From an uncultured Bacteroidales bacterium (lineage in GTDB: Bacteria > Bacteroidota > Bacteroidia > Bacteroidales > UBA932): a stretch of 34,244 nucleotides of DNA. Below, piece by piece: positions 7,370 through 14,954 of the stretch. The DNA lies in contig ONSU01000002.1 in NCBI GenBank assembly GCA_900320545.1, forward strand, positions 106,143-140,386. Direction: 5' to 3'. Both the position numbers and the translations under genes were made by a program. The first letter of the stretch is position 1. Every line of letters starts with the position of its first letter. The notes beneath the pieces are model-generated. The model did not search any database, had not been told where the DNA came from, and saw only the letters and a list, made by a program, of their open reading frames with translations.

Positions 7370-8784
7370 CAAATCCTTCTGATATCGGCCTTGTCGGCCT
7401 CGGCGTGATGGGAGCGTCCCTCGCCCGCAATATGGAATCGAAAGGATTCCACGTCAGCGTATTCAATTACATTCCTTCCGTGACCGCCGAGTTCCTTGAA
7501 GGGCCCGGGAAAGGGAAGAATTTCTACGGTGCCACCTCCTACGCATCGCTTGTCGCCTCGCTGTCGGTACCGAGGAAGGTCTTTTTGATGGTTACGGCAG
7601 GGAAAGCGGTGGATGCTGTCCTCTCCGAACTGGTCCCGCTGCTCGCTCCGGGCGATGTCATCATCGACGGGGGCAATTCCGATTTCCACGATACCCGCCG
7701 TCGCCACGAAATGCTCACCGCCAAGGGCATCCGCTTCGTCGGATGCGGGGTGTCCGGCGGAGAAGAAGGCGCCTTGAAGGGCCCTGCCATGATGCCAGGC
7801 GGATCTCCGGAAGCCTGGCCGCTCATCCGTCCGATTTTCCAGGCCATCGCGGCCAAAGCGGCGGACGGAACGCCCTGCTGCGACTGGATCGGTCCCGACG
7901 GCAGCGGCCATTTCGTCAAAATGGTCCACAACGGCATCGAGTACGGGGATATCGAACTCATTTGCGAGTGTTACCAGCTGATGCGGGACGGGCTGGGTCT
8001 GACGAATCCGGAAATGCAGGAGACTTTCATGAGGTGGAACGAAGGGGAACTGGGCAGTTACCTTATCGGCATCACGTCGCAGATCCTGGGGAAAAAGGAT
8101 TCCCCGGACGACGGCTTTCTCATCGACTCCATCCTGGATACCGCCGGGCAGAAAGGAACGGGGAAATGGACCGTACAGGCTGCTCTGGACGAGGGAATTC
8201 CCCTGACACTCATCGGAGAAGCGGTCTTCGCCCGCTGCCTCTCCGCCCGAAAGGAGGAGCGGGTCGCCGCAGCCGGGGTGCTCTCCGGGCCGGAGATTCC
8301 CGGTCGAGCCGGGGGAAATCAAGACCTGACCGGCCAGCTGAAAGACGCCCTCCTCGCCGCCAAGATCGTCTCTTACGCCCAGGGCTTCGACCTCCTTCGG
8401 GCCGCCTCTGAAGAATACGGCTGGCAGCTGGACTGCGGGCGGATCGCCCGCCTCTGGCGGGGCGGCTGCATCATCCGGAGCGTCTTTCTCGACACCATCC
8501 ACGATGCCTTCCGGGAGCAGCCCGGCCTGCAGAACCTGATGCTGGCCCCCTGGTTCCGCGACACGCTCGCCCGCGCCCAGGAAGGTTGGCGGCAAGCGGT
8601 CTGTACGGCCACCCGCCTCGGCATACCGGTCCCGGCCCTCAGCAGCGCTCTCTCCTATTACGATGGCTATCGCTGCGCCCGGTCAGGCGCCAACCTGCTT
8701 CAAGCGCAGCGCGACCTGTTCGGCGCCCACACTTATGAGCGCACCGACCGCCCGCGCGGGGAATTCTTCCACACGCAGTGGTAA
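7366..8784 (+). CDS. gnd: 6-phosphogluconate dehydrogenase (decarboxylating)
   Basis: 472 residues, the normal family length. It oxidatively decarboxylates 6-phosphogluconate to ribulose 5-phosphate in the pentose phosphate pathway. Motifs: dinucleotide loop GLGVMG (11-16), GVSGGEEGALKGP (128-140), GHFVKMVHNGIEYG with the catalytic Lys at 185, the KGTGKWT loop, and the C-terminal AQRDLFGAHTYER substrate segment. At the end of the second beta strand E. coli Gnd has an Asn-Arg pair that holds the NADP 2'-phosphate; here it reads FNYIPS (33-38), so the Arg is Tyr, and NAD use is possible. It is the last gene of the operon and ends 3 nt from the convergent next gene. Confidence 0.95.
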   Translation: MTNPSDIGLVGLGVMGASLARNMESKGFHVSVFNYIPSVTAEFLEGPGKGKNFYGATSYASLVASLSVPRKVFLMVTAGKAVDAVLSELVPLLAPGDVIIDGGNSDFHDTRRRHEMLTAKGIRFVGCGVSGGEEGALKGPAMMPGGSPEAWPLIRPIFQAIAAKAADGTPCCDWIGPDGSGHFVKMVHNGIEYGDIELICECYQLMRDGLGLTNPEMQETFMRWNEGELGSYLIGITSQILGKKDSPDDGFLIDSILDTAGQKGTGKWTVQAALDEGIPLTLIGEAVFARCLSARKEERVAAAGVLSGPEIPGRAGGNQDLTGQLKDALLAAKIVSYAQGFDLLRAASEEYGWQLDCGRIARLWRGGCIIRSVFLDTIHDAFREQPGLQNLMLAPWFRDTLARAQEGWRQAVCTATRLGIPVPALSSALSYYDGYRCARSGANLLQAQRDLFGAHTYERTDRPRGEFFHTQW

Positions 8785-8787
8785 CAA

Positions 8788-10137
8788 TCAGGCATTAACG
8801 TCCCAGGGACCGCCGGGACCGAAGACTTTCTCTACGAGATCATCGTAAATACCCGCCCGTTTGGCGAGGTCCAGCAGATTGATGCGGTAGCGCATCAGCT
8901 GGGTGTATGGGACCATATCCTTCAACATTTGGCGGCTCACGCCGATATCGGAAGGATCGGTCGGAGCGCCGACAATCCGGAAGCACTCCTGCATCTTCCC
9001 GAAAGGCCACACCTGGGCACGGTATTGCTCCTTCAGCGCCGGCCAGTTGTCCCGGACCTTTGTCAGCTGCTCCCGGACCGCCGCCTTGTCACCATACTTT
9101 TTGGTAATCTCACGGACACCGAGTTCAGGATCGACGAAGCCCGCGAAGACCTTCCGGGCGCGGGCCTGCTCCTCTTCGAGGGACGGCCAGGCGGCTACGC
9201 AGGCATCGATATCGAGCGAAGTGAGATCCATCTTGAGGAACGCGTCGAAGAAAGCGCACATCGTCAGCGTGCCGATGGCAACCTGAAAGCCGTGGCTCTG
9301 GAGTTTCCCTTTGTAGCGGTGCGCCGTCATATCCAGATAATGGCTGAAGAGGTGGTCGGTGCAGGAGGCCGGCCGGCTGGAACGGGCGGCCTGCATCGCG
9401 AATCCGCTGTATGTGAGGCCCTCGAAGAGCAGGGCGATCGCGTCGGGATCGCCCGCCGCGACACCCTCCGGATCGGAGAGCATCTCGTCCAGGACATCCT
9501 GCAGGACGTGCCAGGCGGCGGGATGGATGGGCTCTGTCCCGAACAGATCGGCAATCATCCACTCCGCTCCGCAGGGCACCTTGGCCGCCAGATCGGCATA
9601 GCCGGCCGCGGTGAGTTCTTTCGGCGCGGCGGCGATCACGTCGATATCCGCGACGACCGCCACCGGAGCCGGGCACTCGAAGGTCTGCTTGAGGCCCTTA
9701 TAAGTAATGGAAGCGCCGAAGGACGTGTATCCGTCCACCGACGCGGCCGTCGGCAGGGTCAGATAGGACTGGCCGTGGTGATGGGACGAGAGTTTGCAGA
9801 GGTCGTTGATGACTCCGGAACCCACCGACACCAGCACGGCGTCAGGATTGGCGTCCAGCAGTGCGTCCACCCGCTCCACGTAACCCCACTCCGCGTGGAA
9901 TTCTTCCTCCTGAATGATGTCGCATTCCACGGGAATCCCGGCCGCCCGGAAGGAGGCGAAAACCTTCTCCCCGAGAGCCGGCCAGGTGTGAATGTCCGCG
10001 ACAATCATCGCCTTTCTGCCGGGGAAGCAGTCGTTAAAAACTTCGGCCGCCTTATCCGCGGCGCCACGGCCCATTTCGAACACTTTCGTGTCCGTTGCGA
10101 TGGAAAGGGCCTTCTGAATTCTTTCCTGTGCGCTCAT
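8788..10137 (-). CDS. sn-glycerol-1-phosphate dehydrogenase family (AraM/EgsA-like)
   Basis: 449 residues, iron-containing-alcohol-dehydrogenase-like fold. The family reduces dihydroxyacetone phosphate to sn-glycerol 1-phosphate, using Zn or Ni. Visible features: a GSGVINDLCK nucleotide loop (106-115), PTAASVDGYTS (129-139), and probable metal ligands D182 (AGYADLAAK), H266 (DHLFSHYLD; H262 adjacent) and H282 (SHGFQVAIGT). In Bacillus and some Bacteroides the relatives sit near arabinose genes; here the neighbour is the sugar-acid operon, read convergently with a 3-nt gap. The tail beyond about residue 350 is longer than in B. subtilis AraM. The exact physiological substrate is not certain. 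Confidence 0.88.
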   Translation of the reverse strand: MSAQERIQKALSIATDTKVFEMGRGAADKAAEVFNDCFPGRKAMIVADIHTWPALGEKVFASFRAAGIPVECDIIQEEEFHAEWGYVERVDALLDANPDAVLVSVGSGVINDLCKLSSHHHGQSYLTLPTAASVDGYTSFGASITYKGLKQTFECPAPVAVVADIDVIAAAPKELTAAGYADLAAKVPCGAEWMIADLFGTEPIHPAAWHVLQDVLDEMLSDPEGVAAGDPDAIALLFEGLTYSGFAMQAARSSRPASCTDHLFSHYLDMTAHRYKGKLQSHGFQVAIGTLTMCAFFDAFLKMDLTSLDIDACVAAWPSLEEEQARARKVFAGFVDPELGVREITKKYGDKAAVREQLTKVRDNWPALKEQYRAQVWPFGKMQECFRIVGAPTDPSDIGVSRQMLKDMVPYTQLMRYRINLLDLAKRAGIYDDLVEKVFGPGGPWDVNA

Positions 10138-10141
10138 ATTG

Positions 10142-10149
10142 CAAATTTA
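10142..10149 (-). promoter_or_regulatory. -7 box of the glycerol-1-phosphate dehydrogenase gene
   Basis: Minus-strand TAAATTTG ends only 4 nt before the ATG at 10137, so a transcript from it would be leaderless or nearly so. No good -33 TTTG is visible at the expected distance. Confidence 0.5.
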
Positions 10150-10171
10150 CACAATTTCAAGAATTATTTGC

Positions 10172-10179
10172 TATTTTTG
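10172..10179 (+). promoter_or_regulatory. -7 box for the membrane protein/DUF2007 pair
   Basis: TATTTTTG matches TAnnTTTG, 19 nt before the ATG at 10199. The -33 element is not evident. Confidence 0.5.
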
Positions 10180-10198
10180 TAAAACGACTGTATGAGAT

Positions 10199-10654
10199 AT
10201 GAGATATTTTATTCGCTCCGTTAAATACTTTATCCAGATGGCCGTGATCCTGACGCTGATCATCGGGATCATGATGGCGGCCGGATGGGTGGACAAGGAT
10301 ATCGACAAGGCCTTCAGCCAGGGCTGGACCTCGGTGGGATGGATCGCCCTGATGCTGGCGGGTTTTTCCGCCCTCTACCCTATGCTCGGCTACCGTAAAC
10401 GTACCCTGGATGCCTCCGGAGCCGGGGAAGATCCGCTCGCCAAAGTGCAGGAGGCCCTTGAAGAAAGAGATTACATCCTGGAGAAACAGCAGCACAACCG
10501 GGCCATTTTCCGGAGCCGCTCCGTCTACAACCGCATCACCCGCCTCGGCGAAGACCGCATTACGGCCACCCTCGAAGGCGGCACCCTCACCCTAGAAGGT
10601 CTCGCCCGCGACCTGGCGAGAATCTCCTTCTCCGTCGAACGAAAACTCTCCTGA
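10199..10654 (+). CDS. Small membrane protein of unknown function
   Basis: 151 residues. Two hydrophobic segments (about 13-29 and 46-62) are followed by a charged cytoplasmic tail with an acidic/basic stretch (KVQEALEERDYILEKQQHNRAIFRSRS, here split by no obvious motif) that could be helical. I do not recognise a family. It is followed after one base by the DUF2007 gene, so the two form a small operon and may act together at the inner membrane. Start chosen at the ATG directly behind the -7 box; the MRYFIRSVKYF beginning has the positive charge expected before a first membrane helix. Confidence 0.75.
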   Translation: MRYFIRSVKYFIQMAVILTLIIGIMMAAGWVDKDIDKAFSQGWTSVGWIALMLAGFSALYPMLGYRKRTLDASGAGEDPLAKVQEALEERDYILEKQQHNRAIFRSRSVYNRITRLGEDRITATLEGGTLTLEGLARDLARISFSVERKLS

Positions 10655-10655
10655 T

Positions 10656-10877
10656 ATGGAAAACAAGGATTTCAAGACTGTCGCCACCTACAATGAACTG
10701 ATGATGGCGCGCATTACGGCCGCGATGCTCAACGACCATGGCATCCCGGCTTCCGTATTCGGCTATGACTCCTCCTACCCCTCGCTGGGTTTCGCCCGGA
10801 GCATCGAGGTCAAAGTCAACGCCGACGACTACGACGAAGCGATGAGTCTCATCGCCGCCGCCGAAAGCGCGGAATAA
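10656..10877 (+). CDS. DUF2007-family small protein (putative signal-transducing)
   Basis: 73 residues, a typical length for this family. The pattern fits: a first strand (KTVATYNELMMARITAAML), then HGIPASVFGYD, then a strand ending in IEVKVNADDYDEAMSLI, a ferredoxin-like alpha/beta unit resembling a PII-like signalling fold. Members are small cytoplasmic proteins, often near membrane proteins, with no firmly established role. Co-transcribed with the preceding membrane protein. Its last 49 bases overlap the 3' end of the convergent DUF3109 gene. Confidence 0.8.
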   Translation: MENKDFKTVATYNELMMARITAAMLNDHGIPASVFGYDSSYPSLGFARSIEVKVNADDYDEAMSLIAAAESAE

Positions 10878-11431
10878 AACTCTTCTCCGAACAGATAGAT
10901 AAGCGGCTCGCGAAGGAACTGATACACCCGGATTCCTTCGCGGCGGCCCTTTTCAAAGGCCTCCTTGCAGATGGCCTGGCGGTCTACATTAAGCGCTTTG
11001 CCGCCGCCGGTAAGCGGAGTGACCCGGATGGGATAGAGCCAGCAGGAAACCGGTTTCCGGAATGAAGTCTTCCCCGCCAGAAAGAGGCGCTCCATCGCAC
11101 AGAAGCAATTCTCCCCTTCGAAATGGCAGAAAGCGCATTCTTCGCTTCCCGGGACGAGCGGCGTCACAATGTCTCCGTCGCGGTCAATCTCGAAAAAGCC
11201 CTTCTCATCCACCGTCCGGCGGCCCTCCTCCCGCATCAGGGGAGCATAGAGGGGATACTCCCGCTCGATCGGCTCCAGTTCCTCCTCCTCCAGCGGCGCA
11301 CCGCTGTCGCCGATGATGCAGCAGCACCCTTTGCACACCGGATAATCGCACGCAAAGTATTCCAGCACGACGTCCTCCGAGACGAGGACATCCCCTATCT
11401 GGATGATGGTTCCGAATTGTCTTTTCCCCAT
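10829..11431 (-). CDS. DUF3109-family cysteine-rich protein
   Basis: 200 residues from the chosen ATG at 11431 (MGKRQFGTIIQIGD); an upstream ATG at 11452 adds seven residues. Family signature near the N-terminus: QIGDVLVSEDVVLEYFACDYPVCKGCCC, here noted only as the Cys cluster at about 32-40. Further Cys groups follow (ECAFCHFEGENCFCAME, SCWLYPIRV, AICKEAF). The Cys spacing suggests bound Zn or an iron-sulfur cluster, as in the related YkgJ/Zn-ribbon group; biochemical function is unknown. The start overlaps the 3' end of the upstream M16-like gene by 37 bases, so translation is probably coupled. The 3' end overlaps DUF2007 convergently. Confidence 0.83.
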   Translation of the reverse strand: MGKRQFGTIIQIGDVLVSEDVVLEYFACDYPVCKGCCCIIGDSGAPLEEEELEPIEREYPLYAPLMREEGRRTVDEKGFFEIDRDGDIVTPLVPGSEECAFCHFEGENCFCAMERLFLAGKTSFRKPVSCWLYPIRVTPLTGGGKALNVDRQAICKEAFEKGRREGIRVYQFLREPLIYLFGEEFYSALSAAAMRLIASS

Positions 11432-13938
11432 TTGGCGATGTTTATGGCCCACGACCCGGCGGCGAGGGCGTTGACCGCCCCGGCGATATCCTCGCGGGTA
11501 ATGGACCGGATATTGGATTCGTACCGGGTCTTGAAATCCTTATTGTCGGCGTAGCGTGCCAGTACGAGCGCATTCACGCCCTCCGGTGTCTTGAAGGAGG
11601 CCTCCGCCGCGGCGAGAGCCATCGCACGGAAAGCCACTGCATCCTTGTTGTTGAGCACATTCCCGGAGGAAAGGGCCTTAAGGACATCGTCGACCACCTC
11701 CCCGTTCCGTCCGGAGACAAGGGTATAGGAGATTTCCAGCACCAGATGCTCCTCGGGCCAGGTGTCGAAACGGCATTCCACGCGGACATTCCGCGCCCGG
11801 AGCCCGGCTGCACGGACAAACGCCCGGCGAACCGTCTCGGTAACCGGCCCGGTCAGATAGCGGGTCTTCCCGGTAAGCGCGAACGGGCACTCCGCCCGAA
11901 GAAGGACCGTCCCGGGAAGGGCCTGCACGCCCAGCGCCTGCCGCCCGTCGGCAAAAGCATACCGGACCTGGCGGGACGAAGCGGTCGAGGAAGAGGGACG
12001 AATATGTCCCAGATAGGTCACAAGGACTTTCCGGATTTCCATCGGATCCACATTTCCGCTCAGGACCAGGAACCCCTTCGCGGCCGACGGGAACAGCTTC
12101 TCCCGGAAAAACCGGTCCGCTTTCGCGCCGAGGTCATCCTCGAGGACAGCCGGGTCCTTAAAAGGAGTCAGGGAGTACCCCGGATGCAGTACGGCATAAT
12201 CCTGCGCCTTCATCCGGTATGACATCATCCTGCGGGAGGACAGCCTGAGGCGCTCGCCCGAATAATAGGCCCGCAGCCGGGCCGTATCGGGGGCCGAAGG
12301 CGTATGGAGGGCGGTCATGACTGCGCGCAGCAGGAGCGGAAACCGTGACGGACGGACCGTTCCGGTAACCGTTGTCCGGGCGGCGCCCACCTCGGCTTCG
12401 ATCCCGATTCCATTGGCGGACAGCATCTCCTTCGGCAGATACATTCCCAACAGGTCCGAATAGAAACCGCCCTCTCCCGCCACGGGATTCGCCGCGGCGT
12501 ACCCCTGCGGGAAAACGAAACCATAATGCAGGTCCTCCGCATCCTTCACATGGTTGCAGATGATGCGAAAGCCATTGGAAAGCGTCCATACGGTACCGCC
12601 CGTGACGGGATCCACGGCCTCCTTGCGGACCTTGACCCGCGGTCCTTTACCGACAAGTGAAAGCGTATCACCCCTCGGAGAACAGTCCCTGTGACGGGGC
12701 GCAATCGTCGATCCCTCCAGATAAGTCAGGTTGTACCGGAAGAAGGCCTCCATATCGTCCAGCGTATCCAGCGGGGCCTCATACAGGATATCCGCATTGC
12801 AGGACGGATTGAGGAACGAGGCCGCCATCCGGTTGAAAAATGCGAGGCCGGAAGAATCCAGAGACGGGCGACGGGAAAAAATGCGGTATTCCTCTCCCCG
12901 CGAGGCGAGAGACGAACCGTACAGCCAGGAGCGGATGCACCGGTCGAGGTAGGACCGGTTGGAAGGACGGGTCCTGGCGCGGTTTCGGAAAAGCGGCAGA
13001 AGGTGCCCCCGCGCATCCACGAAATCGTCTTTTTCCACGCCGAACTCCGCCAGGGAGGCCACGCTCCGGGATATCTCCTCCATCGCGGCGTCCACATATT
13101 TCTTGTCCGTGTCGACGGTGATCGTATATTTGACGTCGCCCGAAGTATCGGCGCTGCGGAGATAGGCGACACTGATGGAGGAAAAGGGTATCGACTTCTC
13201 CTGCAGGGCGTCACGAAGCCGCTCCTTGACGATGACTTCGAACTCTTTGGCGAAGATATCCATAATGAGCGGCTGGGCGGTGTCCATATACCGTCTCGGC
13301 GTACGGGGCGCAAAGTAGGTGACGGAGACCGACGCCTCATCCGTCCCCTCCAGACGGGAGAATGTGAAGGACGGGGAAATATACGGTTCCCAGACATAAT
13401 CATCCTCCACCGCCTCGCGGCGCTGATAGGGGACAAGCATCGAGAATAGGCCCATCTTGCGGAAAATCTCGTCGGGAGCGATATCCCCGGCGATCATCAC
13501 CGCCTGCGGGGCGGGCGATTCGGCGACCAGGGCGAAACAGAGCAGCAGCGTGGAATCCGCCACCGCAGTATCGTACATCGGGACATCGGAGAAGCGGAAA
13601 ACAGTCGACCCGTCCCGGTCCTCGAAATAGCCCCGCCGGCCGGGGCCGATGCCGTTGCGGAGCAGGAAACGCTCCGGGGTGGTACCGGCGAATTTTTCAA
13701 TGCCCTGCATCTGGGAAACCGTCGCCGCGGAAGGAACTTCCCCTTTCCGGACCAGTGCGATATCGGCAAATCCTTTCTTGTCCGGAACGGCCGCGAGATA
13801 GTATTGGATGCCGTTTTCAAGGGTTCCGACACGGATATTTTTCTCGGCCGGGAGACGCGGCAGTTCCCGTGCTGGCACACTTATTGAGATACACAGCACG
13901 GCCGTAACGAAAAGGATATGTTTCCTCAGTCGGTCCAT
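11395..13938 (-). CDS. M16-like secreted protein without the HxxEH zinc motif
   Basis: 847 residues. A signal peptide is visible (positive MDRLRKH, hydrophobic core to about residue 20, VPA-R). The layout follows two-lobed M16 (pitrilysin/insulinase) proteins: an RVGTLENGIQYYL opening strand, repeated alpha/beta halves, and a second half beginning around GTVWTLSNGFRIICNHV. In active M16 enzymes the first half carries HxxEH about 30 residues after the opening strand. Here the region at 74-95 reads VSQMQGIEKFAGTTPERF, with no His pair and no zinc site. It is therefore probably a non-catalytic periplasmic or outer-membrane-associated partner or chaperone-like protein, as non-peptidase M16 subunits are elsewhere. 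It is upstream of and overlapping DUF3109. Confidence 0.8.
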   Translation of the reverse strand: MDRLRKHILFVTAVLCISISVPARELPRLPAEKNIRVGTLENGIQYYLAAVPDKKGFADIALVRKGEVPSAATVSQMQGIEKFAGTTPERFLLRNGIGPGRRGYFEDRDGSTVFRFSDVPMYDTAVADSTLLLCFALVAESPAPQAVMIAGDIAPDEIFRKMGLFSMLVPYQRREAVEDDYVWEPYISPSFTFSRLEGTDEASVSVTYFAPRTPRRYMDTAQPLIMDIFAKEFEVIVKERLRDALQEKSIPFSSISVAYLRSADTSGDVKYTITVDTDKKYVDAAMEEISRSVASLAEFGVEKDDFVDARGHLLPLFRNRARTRPSNRSYLDRCIRSWLYGSSLASRGEEYRIFSRRPSLDSSGLAFFNRMAASFLNPSCNADILYEAPLDTLDDMEAFFRYNLTYLEGSTIAPRHRDCSPRGDTLSLVGKGPRVKVRKEAVDPVTGGTVWTLSNGFRIICNHVKDAEDLHYGFVFPQGYAAANPVAGEGGFYSDLLGMYLPKEMLSANGIGIEAEVGAARTTVTGTVRPSRFPLLLRAVMTALHTPSAPDTARLRAYYSGERLRLSSRRMMSYRMKAQDYAVLHPGYSLTPFKDPAVLEDDLGAKADRFFREKLFPSAAKGFLVLSGNVDPMEIRKVLVTYLGHIRPSSSTASSRQVRYAFADGRQALGVQALPGTVLLRAECPFALTGKTRYLTGPVTETVRRAFVRAAGLRARNVRVECRFDTWPEEHLVLEISYTLVSGRNGEVVDDVLKALSSGNVLNNKDAVAFRAMALAAAEASFKTPEGVNALVLARYADNKDFKTRYESNIRSITREDIAGAVNALAAGSWAINIAKWGKDNSEPSSR

Positions 13939-13957
13939 TGAAATAATTTTTCAGATG

Positions 13958-13965
13958 CAAAATTA
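13958..13965 (-). promoter_or_regulatory. -7 box of the M16-like gene
   Basis: Minus-strand TAATTTTG matches TAnnTTTG, 19 nt before the ATG at 13938. No convincing -33. Confidence 0.5.
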
Positions 13966-13977
13966 AAACAAAATCAT

Positions 13978-13985
13978 TAAATTTG
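13978..13985 (+). promoter_or_regulatory. -7 box of the TPR protein gene
   Basis: TAAATTTG, 39 nt before the ATG at 14025. It lies back to back with the divergent M16-like promoter, 12 bases apart. Confidence 0.5.
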
Positions 13986-14024
13986 CATTCTGACCGGAAA
14001 ACGAACGATTAAAATTTTTGTGAG

Positions 14025-14954
14025 ATGAAAAAGATTGTCACCCTTCTTGCTGCGCTCGCATTGACTGCGGGAGTCGCTTTCGCCCAGGATCTCAATGCCG
14101 CGCTTGAAACGTACAACACCGCCCTTTCGCTGGCGGAGAACGACAAAGCCGCCGCACTGGACGGGCTCAAAGAGGCCCTCAAGCAGGGCGAAGCCCTCGG
14201 TGACGAAGGCGCCGAACTCGTGGGTAACTGCAAAAACGCCATCCCTCCGCTGATGCTTTCGATTGCCAAGTCGCACATCAACGAAGGTGAATTCGACGCA
14301 GCCCTCGAGAACCTGACCGCCACGGAAGCCGCCGCCAAGGAATATGACAACCCCGACGTCCTGTTCGAGATTCCCGACCTGTTCATCACCGTCTACAACC
14401 GCCGCGGATCCAAACTCTTCGCCGATAAGAACTTCGAGGCCGCCCTCGCCGACTTCGCCAAAGTGCTCGAGGCCAATCCCGAGGACGGGCAAACCCATCT
14501 GAAATCCGCCATCGCCCTGCAGTCGCTCGGCAAGGTCGACGAGGCCGTAGAGGCATACAAGCTCGCCGCCGCCAACGGCAAGGACAAGCAGGCCAATCCC
14601 CGGATCGCCAAGATCTTCCAGCAGAAAGCGATCCTCGCACAGAAAGCCGGGAAGTTCGCCGATGCCATCGAGGCGATGAATACTGCCAACGAATATGTCG
14701 AGAGCGCCGGCAACTTCCGCTCGCTGGGAGTCCTGTACTCCAAGATGGGCAAAGTGAAGGAAGCCAACGAGGCCTACGTCAAATATCTTGAACTCGATCC
14801 CAAGGCCAAGGATGCCGAAGACGTGAAGTACACGATCGCCGCCAGCGCCCAGAAGGTCGGCGACAAGGCGACAGCCCGCGAGTACTACAACCAACTGCTC
14901 TCCAGCGCCAAATACGCGGAAGCCGCCAAGCAGCAGCTCGCCACGATCAAATGA
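14025..14954 (+). CDS. Exported tetratricopeptide-repeat protein
   Basis: 309 residues. Clear signal peptide (MKKIVTLLAALALTAGVAFA, cleavage before QDLN). The mature part is helical with TPR units: for example GSKLFADKNFEAALADFAKVLEANPED (about 127-153), then TALQSLGKVDEAVEAYKLAA-like, then an unmistakable LGVLYSKMGKVKEANEAYVKYLELDP unit near 238-263. It most likely acts as a periplasmic protein-protein scaffold. Its stop overlaps the start of the U32 gene (ATGA), which couples an exported protein to a cytoplasmic RNA-modification type enzyme; the functional reason is not apparent. Confidence 0.85.
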   Translation: MKKIVTLLAALALTAGVAFAQDLNAALETYNTALSLAENDKAAALDGLKEALKQGEALGDEGAELVGNCKNAIPPLMLSIAKSHINEGEFDAALENLTATEAAAKEYDNPDVLFEIPDLFITVYNRRGSKLFADKNFEAALADFAKVLEANPEDGQTHLKSAIALQSLGKVDEAVEAYKLAAANGKDKQANPRIAKIFQQKAILAQKAGKFADAIEAMNTANEYVESAGNFRSLGVLYSKMGKVKEANEAYVKYLELDPKAKDAEDVKYTIAASAQKVGDKATAREYYNQLLSSAKYAEAAKQQLATIK

